The notes beneath the pieces are model-generated. The model worked only from the letters and a program-made list of their open reading frames with translations, did no database searches and was not told the origin of the DNA. This document shows positions 35,557 through 43,204 of a stretch of DNA of 64,000 bases, piece after piece. Positions within the stretch are counted from its first letter, which is position 1. The number at the start of each line of letters is the position of its first letter. Both the position numbers and the translations under genes were made by a program. Source of the DNA: JANLUX01 sp031366005 (GTDB lineage: Bacteria > Bacteroidota > Bacteroidia > AKYH767-A > OLB10). The stretch spans positions 26,206 through 90,205 of the forward strand of contig JANLZB010000029.1 in assembly GCA_031366005.1 (NCBI GenBank), in the 5' to 3' direction.

Positions 35557-36408
35557 TTACACAGGTAAATACTTAGAATGATCGTTAGTCTCAACAGGTT
35601 TTAATATTTTCCGCGTATCCTCAACTACACCATCAGGAAATTTAGAAACTCTTTTTGTTAAATGCGGATGTGAGCTTAACTTCTCCGCAAACCAATGCCA
35701 GAAACCATCTTCACGATTTTGTTGCATTATAAACTCTTTAGCATTTACTTCCTGATATAATTCTCGTCCTGCAGCAAGCACTAACAATCCTGATTGCGCA
35801 CCTTTGGGAGCAAGTGCATGTCCTATTCTGTCGCAGGTATATTCGCACGCACGCGAATAAGCACTATTCAAAAAAGGCACAATGAAAGTTGGAAACAAAA
35901 GCATGCGTTTTAAAATATGTTTACGCTTAATATGTCCTAATTCGTGACCGATAACAAAATCTAATGTCTCAGGATTTTTTGAAAATGCGAGCGCTAAAAT
36001 TTCCGAATAAATAACCACATAATTCCGGCCAATAAACCTTGTGGCAAAAGCATTCAATGCGCCACCGCTTTGTAATAAATAGGAATCCGGAATTTTACTT
36101 AATCCAAGTTGTTGCGACTGCCGAACAATTGAATTATAAATATCAGGAAACTGGCGCTCTGTAATTTTTACTGCATTGCCTTTTATATATCCAACTAATA
36201 AACCTAATTGTATAAAAATAAAGAACACGATTATCGCAGCATAAAACAAAATGATTTTGGAATATAGTTTTGCTATCGGGTTAGAAAAATCATTTAAACG
36301 ATACAACACATATCCAATTATTGAATATAGAAATATGCTGATTATAACTTTAATGCCGAAGTATAAATTTTCTTTTGGATACACTTCATAATGTACAGAT
36401 TCGTTCAT
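35557..36408 (-). CDS. M48-family membrane zinc metalloprotease
   Basis: 283 residues with two N-terminal membrane helices (about 18-37 and 52-75). The zinc motif HELGH is at 155-159 in 'DFVIGHELGHIKRKHILKR', and the third ligand Glu lies in 'SRACEYTCDRIGHAL'. The 'GGALNAFATRF' segment is a hallmark of the HtpX/Ste24 group. It is a membrane-bound protease, probably for damaged membrane or secreted proteins. A C-terminal 'SSHPHLTKRVSKF' also matches this group. Confidence 0.82.
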   Translation of the reverse strand: MNESVHYEVYPKENLYFGIKVIISIFLYSIIGYVLYRLNDFSNPIAKLYSKIILFYAAIIVFFIFIQLGLLVGYIKGNAVKITERQFPDIYNSIVRQSQQLGLSKIPDSYLLQSGGALNAFATRFIGRNYVVIYSEILALAFSKNPETLDFVIGHELGHIKRKHILKRMLLFPTFIVPFLNSAYSRACEYTCDRIGHALAPKGAQSGLLVLAAGRELYQEVNAKEFIMQQNREDGFWHWFAEKLSSHPHLTKRVSKFPDGVVEDTRKILKPVETNDHSKYLPV

Positions 36409-36700
36409 TTTTTTAAGATTTACAGGATTAAGTAAGAGAGTAATAGTGTCTACAAAACAACGGATAATTATTTAAAAATAAAAAAAAGAATTCCCGTTGC
36501 TGAAAACTCTTTTTTTCTGTTGGGATTAACCCGGTTTAATTTCCTTGTTAGTTAAATTTTGAGCCATCATTAACTTGTTGTCAACGTTATTACAACTTGA
36601 AATAATTAAATATTTCAGAGTTATGAAAACCGTTATTCCTTTCATTAGTCAAATAAAAAGAAAAAACGGAAAACTTGCATTAGCATTATCAGTTATTAAA

Positions 36701-37453
36701 TTATTTCTTTCTCTTATATCTACTAATAAAATTATACAAAGGTGTAAGAATGACAGCTGAAATCTTTGCAAAAAAATGAAGTATAGATAAAGGGATAAAT
36801 ATTATGTAAAACCAAAAGGTAGACCTTCTAATCATTGGTTGAAGAGATAATGTAGCTAATACATTAGAACAAATCAATCTTTTTCTATTCATGTATTCAG
36901 GTTTGATTATATCTAAAAGTAAAATATAGCGATCTTGATTAGTATGATTCCATCCTGAATGCTCATATCCATCACAAAATATCAGGACTTTTCCTTCTTC
37001 CCAGGAGCGGGAAATACCATTTACTTTAAATCCAACAGTTGGCAGGTTATCAGGAATACTTAAGCCCAGATGCACTCTTACACTTGCATTTGTTTCACCA
37101 AAATGGTGTTTGATTTCCGATTTTTTTTCCAGCAAATTAAAGGAAGCAGATACAAGGCCGGGAATCTGTTTTATAACTTCTGTTGTCACAGGGAAATTAC
37201 AAATGTTTTTATGAAATTCTAAACCCCAGGTCATGAGCGGCATCGTCTTCCACGAACCATGATAATTCACCATTTGCTTTTTAATACCCGGAATGAATTG
37301 AGGATTTGATGATAAATGAGCGCCCAGTTCGTTCTTAATTTCTAACCAGTTATTCTCAATGGCTTCAGCCCAGACAAAATCCTCACTTCGGTAAAAAGCC
37401 GGTTCGTTTCCTCTATAGGCGTTGATATTAAATATAGAATACCAAATTTTCAT
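36701..37453 (-). CDS. Aspartyl/asparaginyl beta-hydroxylase-domain protein with C-terminal membrane segment
   Basis: 250 residues. The AspH double-stranded beta-helix is visible: 'SASFNLLEKKSEIKHHFGETNASVRVHLGL' includes the first iron-binding His ('HHFGETN..VR.HLGL'), and 'VLIFCDGYEHSGWNHTNQDRYILLLDI' carries the second His and the 2-oxoglutarate Arg. Such enzymes are Fe(II)/2-oxoglutarate dioxygenases. Residues about 200-245 form one or two hydrophobic stretches ('STFWFYIIFIPLSILHFF', 'ISAVILTPLYNFI') before a basic tail, so it may be anchored from its C-terminus. The substrate is unknown. Confidence 0.75.
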   Translation of the reverse strand: MKIWYSIFNINAYRGNEPAFYRSEDFVWAEAIENNWLEIKNELGAHLSSNPQFIPGIKKQMVNYHGSWKTMPLMTWGLEFHKNICNFPVTTEVIKQIPGLVSASFNLLEKKSEIKHHFGETNASVRVHLGLSIPDNLPTVGFKVNGISRSWEEGKVLIFCDGYEHSGWNHTNQDRYILLLDIIKPEYMNRKRLICSNVLATLSLQPMIRRSTFWFYIIFIPLSILHFFAKISAVILTPLYNFISRYKRKK

Positions 37454-37633
37454 GGTTGTATCCGCATCACCATTGGTTGGATTAAAAATAGTATTTCAAA
37501 ATTATATGTATGTATTCCCGTGAGGAGGTGTTACTCGTATTATTTTGTTTAAAAAACTAAGAGTAATTGGATGTCACGAATTTATCTTTCATCTATGCTT
37601 AGTTAATTTACCTACACTGTTTATTAGAAGCAC

Positions 37634-37651
37634 TCCCGATAGTTATCGGGA
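37634..37651. repeat. Short palindrome TCCCGATA-GT-TATCGGGA
   Basis: Perfect 8-bp arms with a 2-base centre in the gap 37454-37757 between two minus-strand genes. This motif is, from memory, very frequent in Bacteroidota intergenic DNA. The rest of the gap shows no gene: the frame across it (37545-37862) runs over the palindrome and into the methyltransferase on the other strand and has no protein-like character. Confidence 0.6.
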
Positions 37652-37757
37652 TGTTTGTTTACCTCTCAAAGCCCTTCTTTTTAAATTTCTTTTAATATTA
37701 TTATGCGGTCGTGCTATTGTTCGTTCCGAGTTCGTCTGCCCGAAGTTCGCAAACTGC

Positions 37758-38420
37758 TTATTCATTGTTAGTATTTGTTTTAGTGGTGAAGCAAATTATC
37801 CAATAATAAGTCAAGTTGAACAATTTAAACTCACCTCCAATGTCTTTAAGTTTCTGTTGTAAAAATATTTCTGTCGGGAAGTTTTTCAAAACTAAATGTG
37901 TTGTATTGTCTTCAAGTTTTCTTGTCTGAAAACTGTTGCCATGTTCGTCTCTTTCTGTAATTGGATGATTACTCCCTTCAACAAAATTGTTGTCCATAAA
38001 AACTACTATGCCGCCAGGAGATACCAAACTGTTTACAATTGAAAGAAATTTGTCAAGATCTTGCAGTAAAATATGACTCCAAATAAAACCGCCAAACAAA
38101 CTTTCAAATTTATTACGGTCAGAAAAATTATAAATGTCAGCAATTCCAAATGAAACTTGTTTGCTTGAGAAATCTTTTTTCTTAGCAATATTAATAACCG
38201 ATTCATTGATGTCGATCGCAAAAATAGAAGTTGTCGTTGCTGCAATTTTCTCTGTCCAATAACCCGTTCCACAAGCAATTTCTAAAACTTGTTTGTCGGC
38301 AAAAATTTCCTGCAAAATAGTTGCTGCAATTTTCAAGTCCTCTTGTCGTTCAGGTTTGGAATATATTTTCTCATATTCCTTTGCTCTGTCTTTGTAGTAT
38401 GAAACTATGTCGGTATTCAT
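37758..38420 (-). CDS. Class I SAM-dependent methyltransferase
   Basis: 220 residues with the canonical motifs: 'VLEIACGTGYWTEKIA' (motif I, about 45-60), 'IFAIDINESVINIAKKK' (motif II), 'FGIADIYNFS' and 'FGGFIWSHILLQDLDKFLSIVNSLVSPGGIVVFMDN' (motifs III/IV). It resembles small-molecule methyltransferases of the Methyltransf_11/25 type. The substrate is unknown. It ends in a Thr/Asn-rich tail. Not obviously linked to its neighbours. Confidence 0.8.
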   Translation of the reverse strand: MNTDIVSYYKDRAKEYEKIYSKPERQEDLKIAATILQEIFADKQVLEIACGTGYWTEKIAATTTSIFAIDINESVINIAKKKDFSSKQVSFGIADIYNFSDRNKFESLFGGFIWSHILLQDLDKFLSIVNSLVSPGGIVVFMDNNFVEGSNHPITERDEHGNSFQTRKLEDNTTHLVLKNFPTEIFLQQKLKDIGGEFKLFNLTYYWIICFTTKTNTNNE

Positions 38421-38843
38421 TTTGTCGTCTGTCTATTTCTGTTTGTTTCTTGCAGTCAGTTTGATGTTAGCAGTGTCGCCATAGCATGCAGAAATCAATT
38501 AAATATAAGCATGTTTTCACTCAAAACCTTCCGAATATTTCCCGAATATCAGTATTCGGTACGTTTCAGGAAATATTCGGTAAGTCCCCTTTTTCTAAAT
38601 CCCCACCTCCAAAAAAACCCCTACTTCCAATCCACTTCTTCAATTCCAATTGCATAACGTCCTTTCTGCGTTTATCTTAATTTTGCCCACATATATTTGA
38701 CGCACCATCGCATCGCAAGCACACACTTTTAATGCACATACCGGTCTCTGTATTACCAGCTTATCAGGTTTTTAAAAATATCTGAAAAAAAACAAAACAA
38801 TTTTTAATAATCCACGTATATCCACATTCATAAATAAAAATAA
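38421..38843. other. Gap of 423 bases before the polysaccharide operon, with nested hairpins
   Basis: No gene is visible. CCGAATATTTCC (38531-38542) pairs with GGAAATATTCGG (38569-38580), and inside it CCGAATA (38542-38548) pairs with TATTCGG (38553-38559), so four copies of the same heptamer are arranged as nested inverted repeats. A C-rich pyrimidine stretch follows (38588-38650). The last 80 bases before the epimerase gene are A/T-rich and probably hold its promoter, but no good TAnnTTTG match was found. Confidence 0.55.
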
Positions 38844-39770
38844 ATGCAAAAAATTTTAGTTACCGGAGGAGCCGGTTTTATAGGATCAGCAGTTATTGAC
38901 AAGCTGCAACGAGAGGGAAAAGAAATCTTTGTTATTGATAACTTATCATTTGGAAATAGAAAATTTATCCAGCTTGATGATGATCATTTTTATCAAACAG
39001 ATATTTTAAATAAACCGGAGATAGATAAAATAATTGACTCCATTCAGCCGGAGATTATCATTCACCTTGCTGCAATACATTTTATCCCGTATTGCAATCA
39101 GCATCCTTATGAGTCAAGCAATGTTAACATCCTTGGCACCACGCATATCCTTGATGCAGCCAAACGCAATAAGGTAAAACAATTTTTCTTCGCCTCCACC
39201 GCTGCCGTTTATCCCATTTATGATGGAGCAGTCAGCGAAACCCATCCCACAGGTCCAATGGATATTTACGGATTAAGCAAATTAGTGGGCGAGCATTTAT
39301 GTAATGAGTTTCACCTACTATCCGGAATCCCCACCATCGTTTGCCGTTTCTTCAATGCCTTTGGTCCTAATGAAACCAACGCGCATTTAATTCCTGAAAT
39401 ACAAAAGCAGGTCAACAACGGCTTGCGTAAAATTCAATTGGGCAACCTCACTCCTAAAAGAGATTTTATTCATACCTCTGATATGGCAAATGCAGTTCAT
39501 GTACTGTTAAATAAAGTAACATCCGGCATTCATACTTATAACCTGGGCAGAGGCATCGAGTATTCAGTTACAGATATTGTTGATTCTTTCTCGCGCCAGA
39601 CAGGTGAGAAAATAGAAATAGAAGTGGATCCTGCGCGTGTGCGTAAAGTAGAGCGCATGCACTTGCTTGCTGATGTGAGTAAATTAAAAAGTATTGGCTG
39701 GCAGCCTTTGGTTAATATTGACCAGGGTATAAAAACTTTAGTGGAAGAATGGCAGGACCAAAGCAAGTAG
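38844..39770 (+). CDS. NAD-dependent nucleotide-sugar epimerase/dehydratase
   Basis: 308 residues of the extended short-chain dehydrogenase fold. The NAD loop is TGGAGFIGS (about 7-15), the catalytic Ser/Thr lies in 'FFASTAAVYP' and the Tyr-Lys pair is YGLSK in 'GPMDIYGLSKLVGE'. 'RFFNAFGPNET' and 'RDFIHTSDMANAVHVLL' are typical of UDP-glucose 4-epimerase-like enzymes. It supplies a sugar nucleotide for the operon it opens. Whether it is an epimerase or a dehydratase cannot be decided. It overlaps the next gene by 22 bases. Confidence 0.85.
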   Translation: MQKILVTGGAGFIGSAVIDKLQREGKEIFVIDNLSFGNRKFIQLDDDHFYQTDILNKPEIDKIIDSIQPEIIIHLAAIHFIPYCNQHPYESSNVNILGTTHILDAAKRNKVKQFFFASTAAVYPIYDGAVSETHPTGPMDIYGLSKLVGEHLCNEFHLLSGIPTIVCRFFNAFGPNETNAHLIPEIQKQVNNGLRKIQLGNLTPKRDFIHTSDMANAVHVLLNKVTSGIHTYNLGRGIEYSVTDIVDSFSRQTGEKIEIEVDPARVRKVERMHLLADVSKLKSIGWQPLVNIDQGIKTLVEEWQDQSK

Positions 39771-40867
39771 TTTTTTGTACTGATGGCATTTTTCCGCACG
39801 CTGTCGGAGGGATGCAGCGCCATTCAGCATTACTTATCCAAGAGTTGTCGCGCCTTAATAAGTACGAGATCATTGTCATTCATCCGCATGATAAAAAAGT
39901 TTTCAGTCCTGAACTTAATGTTAAGGAGATTGCTTTGAATTTTCCCGTTAACGGAAATTATATTTACTGGTGTTATCAGTATTCAAAAAAAGTATTTGAG
40001 CAGTTGCAGTCTTATCCTCGTGCTGTTATTTATGCGCAGGGGCTTTCAATGTGGCATGGAATAAAAAAAATTGGCAACCGTGTAATTGTTAATCCTCATG
40101 GGTTAGAACCTTTTCAGACGTTCACTGTAAAAGAAAAATTAATAACGGCACCCTTCCGTAAAATTGAACGCTATCTGTTTAAACATGCGGCAAAGGTGGT
40201 TTCCTTAGGAGGCAGATTAACCGATATACTTAAAAAAGAAATTCCCAATTCGCGTAATAAGATTGTGGTGTTGCCCAATGCGGTTAATCCTTGTAATTAT
40301 ATCAAACGCAATTTTAAGGATGATAAAATTCAACTCTTGTATGTAGGTCGCTTTGCTTTTAATAAAGGAATAAATATTTTATTGGAAGCAGTAAGACAAT
40401 TAAACAATGAAGGGTATCAGAACAAGCTGCAGTTTAATATTGTTGGCAAAGGTCCATTGTATGATGCCTATACAAAACAATATTCGTTTTCCAATGTAAA
40501 TTTTATTGGCTTTGCCGCTGATGATTTCCTTCAGCAGCTCTATCGTGAAAATGATCTCTTTGTGTTTCCAACTTTGTTTGAAGGTATGCCCACTGTGGTG
40601 TTGGAAGCGATGGCAAATGCAATGCCTGTCATCGTGAGCGATACAGGAGCAACCGCTGAATTAGTGAATCAGGATAACGGCTACCTCATTGAAAGCAACA
40701 ATGTGCGTGCATTAAAATGCGCCATCCAAAGTTTTTTTCAACTCAATGCTGCTGACCGTTCAAAGCGCTCTGAAAATTCTTATCAAAAGCTGATGGCTAA
40801 TTTTACCTGGCAGGTTGTGGCTGAAAAACATGCTGCATTATTTGATACTTTTAATCACCACGCATGA
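39749..40867 (+). CDS. Glycosyltransferase family 4
   Basis: 372 residues, GT-B fold. N-terminal 'GIFPHAVGGMQRHSALLIQELSRL' (acceptor side), C-terminal 'LLYVGRFAFNKGINILLEAVRQL' (the GR..KG nucleotide loop) and 'NDLFVFPTLFEGMPTVVLEAMANAMPVIVSDTGATAELV' (the EGxPxxxxEAMA donor-binding motif). It adds a sugar to the growing repeat unit at the cytoplasmic membrane face. It overlaps the epimerase gene by 22 bases and the polymerase gene by 4, so translation is likely coupled. Confidence 0.88.
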   Translation: MAGPKQVVFCTDGIFPHAVGGMQRHSALLIQELSRLNKYEIIVIHPHDKKVFSPELNVKEIALNFPVNGNYIYWCYQYSKKVFEQLQSYPRAVIYAQGLSMWHGIKKIGNRVIVNPHGLEPFQTFTVKEKLITAPFRKIERYLFKHAAKVVSLGGRLTDILKKEIPNSRNKIVVLPNAVNPCNYIKRNFKDDKIQLLYVGRFAFNKGINILLEAVRQLNNEGYQNKLQFNIVGKGPLYDAYTKQYSFSNVNFIGFAADDFLQQLYRENDLFVFPTLFEGMPTVVLEAMANAMPVIVSDTGATAELVNQDNGYLIESNNVRALKCAIQSFFQLNAADRSKRSENSYQKLMANFTWQVVAEKHAALFDTFNHHA

Positions 40868-42174
40868 TTTCATTTATTAAAAAAAACGCACAGTTTATTT
40901 TAATGTTAATGGTGTGGATTGTTGTAGGAATGTTTGTAAAGGAAACTGCGTTCGTGCTCGTTCCGCTCAGCTTTATGATATTAAAAAGTAAGAATCGTTA
41001 CACTGAAATAATTCTTGCTTTTGCTTTAATTCTTTTTCTGTCAGATAACAGGCACCACATGCTTGCTGATATTGCAAACGAAACACGCGACATGTCAATC
41101 GTGCTGCTATCCCTGTTTGTTTTTTTTGATTCAAAACAATTTCCGGTAAAAAGCAGGTTGTTTATGCCTTTCATTCTTTTTCTCTCAATGGCACTTTTTC
41201 TTGTCCTGAGAAATCCTAATCCGCTTAATTCATTTATGAGAACGGTTTCTTATGGATTGATGCTGTTAACTATTCCAAGTTATTTTATCAAAGAATTAAA
41301 TCGTGACGCAAAAGATTTTCTATGGAATATTGTTTGGTTTTGCGTGCTATTCCTCACCATTGGACTTATTATGATATTGCTGGTGAATAATTGGGTATTT
41401 ATTGGAGGACGTTACAACGGATTATTTGGAAATCCTAATGGTGTCGGAATCATGTGTACGCTTTTAACCATTCTCATTGCTGTTACCAGGCATCATTTCC
41501 CTGATATCTTTAGCCGCACAGAGTTATATTTTATTTATGCAGTCATTATAACCTCCATATTATTATCCAGTTCACGCAACTGTATTTTTTCCCTGATGAT
41601 ATTTTTATTCTTTATGCGTTTTTATAAAATATCTTATCTGTATGGTTTTATAATTGTGATAGTGGTTGCCGTTGTCTTTCAATTCATAAATGAAAACCTG
41701 ATTTTCATAATCGACTCCTTAGGGCTTGGTTCATATTTTCGGGTTGAACATTTAGATGACGGCTCAGGCAGATTGGTAGCATGGACATTTGCGTGGGAGG
41801 AGATTCAAAGAAATTTTTACGCGGGAAGGGGTTTTGGTTTTGATAAATATTATTTTGAATTACACAAAGATTATCTATCATCATTGGGTCACCAGGGTGG
41901 TGTACACAACAGCTATCTCACCATTTGGATGAACACTGGTTTAATAGGTTTGATTCTTTTTATCATTGCTTACTTCCGTATTTTTTTCAAAGCTGCCACA
42001 ATAAATTATCTTGCTATTCCCGCCATGTTTGCCATCATGTTTTCCATCAGTTTTGAATCATGGGCTGCATCCTCTTTAAGTCCGTTCACTATAATTTTTC
42101 TTCTCATCATTACTTTATTGCAATATCAAAAAAATGAATCTCCAGCGCAAGAAGCTCTTGTTCCTTTACAATGA
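40864..42174 (+). CDS. O-antigen polymerase/ligase-like membrane protein (Wzy/WaaL type)
   Basis: 436 residues with about 11-12 membrane helices and a large soluble loop (about 285-345) that contains 'GRLVAWTFAWEEIQRNFYAGRGFGFDKY' and 'GGVHNSYLTIWMNTG', the hallmark of the Wzy_C/O-antigen ligase family. It should polymerise lipid-linked repeat units in the periplasm, or ligate them to a carrier. Given wzx and wzc in the same window, the polymerase role is favoured. ATGA overlap with the gene before, 41-base overlap with the gene after. Confidence 0.82.
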   Translation: MISFIKKNAQFILMLMVWIVVGMFVKETAFVLVPLSFMILKSKNRYTEIILAFALILFLSDNRHHMLADIANETRDMSIVLLSLFVFFDSKQFPVKSRLFMPFILFLSMALFLVLRNPNPLNSFMRTVSYGLMLLTIPSYFIKELNRDAKDFLWNIVWFCVLFLTIGLIMILLVNNWVFIGGRYNGLFGNPNGVGIMCTLLTILIAVTRHHFPDIFSRTELYFIYAVIITSILLSSSRNCIFSLMIFLFFMRFYKISYLYGFIIVIVVAVVFQFINENLIFIIDSLGLGSYFRVEHLDDGSGRLVAWTFAWEEIQRNFYAGRGFGFDKYYFELHKDYLSSLGHQGGVHNSYLTIWMNTGLIGLILFIIAYFRIFFKAATINYLAIPAMFAIMFSISFESWAASSLSPFTIIFLLIITLLQYQKNESPAQEALVPLQ

Positions 42175-43201
42175 ACTGGCAGGTTATTTCCTCGCATGTA
42201 TTGATAAACTGTCAATGCTTCATGATGTGGATATTCATATCGTAAGATATCCGCTTAATCCGGTTGCACCATTTGAATTTAAGTTTAACAATCATGTTAA
42301 ATATTACGAACGAAAAGAGTATAACCGTACACAATTAATCGCATTAGCGAAAGAAATTAATCCTGATTTTATTTATACGGGAGGTTGGATGGATAAAGAT
42401 TACATTGCAGTAAGCAAAAGTTTTAAAAATATTCCAATCGTTCTTACTTGCGATATGCCGTGGCTCGGTACTGCGAGACAAAAATTAGCATCCGTACTCG
42501 GACCATTATATCTGCCACGCATATTTACGCATTGCTGGGTACCCGGTGAGCCCAATGCTTTTTATGCAAGAAAACTTGGGTTCAAAGGCAATCGTTTATT
42601 AATGGGAGTGTATTCTGCCGATTATGATTTGTTTCATAATTATTATTTGCAGCATCGCGAAGCAAAGCAAAAACAATTTCCAAAACGGTTTATTTATGTA
42701 GGAAGATATGCAGAGTTAAAAGGTGTGCGCGAATTGTGGAAAGCATTTATGCAATTACAGAATGAGCAGCCCAATGAATGGGAATTATGGTGTCTGGGTA
42801 AAGGAGATTTTGATGCTGAATTTCCTATAAACGAAAAGATTAAGAACTTTGGCTTTGTGCAACCCAAAGACTTAAATAAATTTATTGAGCAAACTGGCGT
42901 ATTTATTTTTCCAACATACTATGAGCATTGGGGTGTAGTTGTTCATGAGTTTGCTGCTGCAGGTTTTCCGTTAGTGTGCAGTACTACTACCAGCGCTGCA
43001 ACCACTTTTCTCCGCGAAGCGTATAATGGTTATTATACAAAGCCAAGAGAGGTCTCGTCCATAGTAGATGCGATGAAAAAAATTATTGCAATGGATAACC
43101 AAGCGTTGTTTGAAATGGGAGAGCGCAGCGTTGAACTCTCCAGGCAAATTACTCCTGAAACATGGAGCAGTATCATTATGAATCTGGCGAATAAAAATTA
43201 A
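42134..43201 (+). CDS. Glycosyltransferase (GT-B, family 4-like)
   Basis: 355 residues. C-terminal donor half: 'RFIYVGRYAELKGVRELWKAFMQL', 'GVFIFPTYYEHWGVVVHEFAAAGFPLVCSTTTSAATTFL' (E/H-W-G-V-V..E motif as in WbnK/WcaL-like enzymes) and 'TPETWSSIIMNL'. The N-terminal half starts MNLQRKKLLFLYNELAGYF. The ATG lies 41 bases inside the upstream polymerase gene, which is an unusually long overlap. The next in-frame Met would cut off the first strand. Confidence 0.8.
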   Translation: MNLQRKKLLFLYNELAGYFLACIDKLSMLHDVDIHIVRYPLNPVAPFEFKFNNHVKYYERKEYNRTQLIALAKEINPDFIYTGGWMDKDYIAVSKSFKNIPIVLTCDMPWLGTARQKLASVLGPLYLPRIFTHCWVPGEPNAFYARKLGFKGNRLLMGVYSADYDLFHNYYLQHREAKQKQFPKRFIYVGRYAELKGVRELWKAFMQLQNEQPNEWELWCLGKGDFDAEFPINEKIKNFGFVQPKDLNKFIEQTGVFIFPTYYEHWGVVVHEFAAAGFPLVCSTTTSAATTFLREAYNGYYTKPREVSSIVDAMKKIIAMDNQALFEMGERSVELSRQITPETWSSIIMNLANKN

Positions 43202-43204
43202 AAC

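Noticed and set aside
36575..36760. Plus-strand frame of 61 codons in the M48/AspH gap
   Set aside because: Overlaps the AspH-like gene end and has no recognisable protein features; the 292-base gap 36409-36700 otherwise shows nothing I can name.
37545..37862. Plus-strand frame between the AspH-like and methyltransferase genes
   Set aside because: It runs through the TCCCGATA palindrome and into the methyltransferase on the opposite strand.
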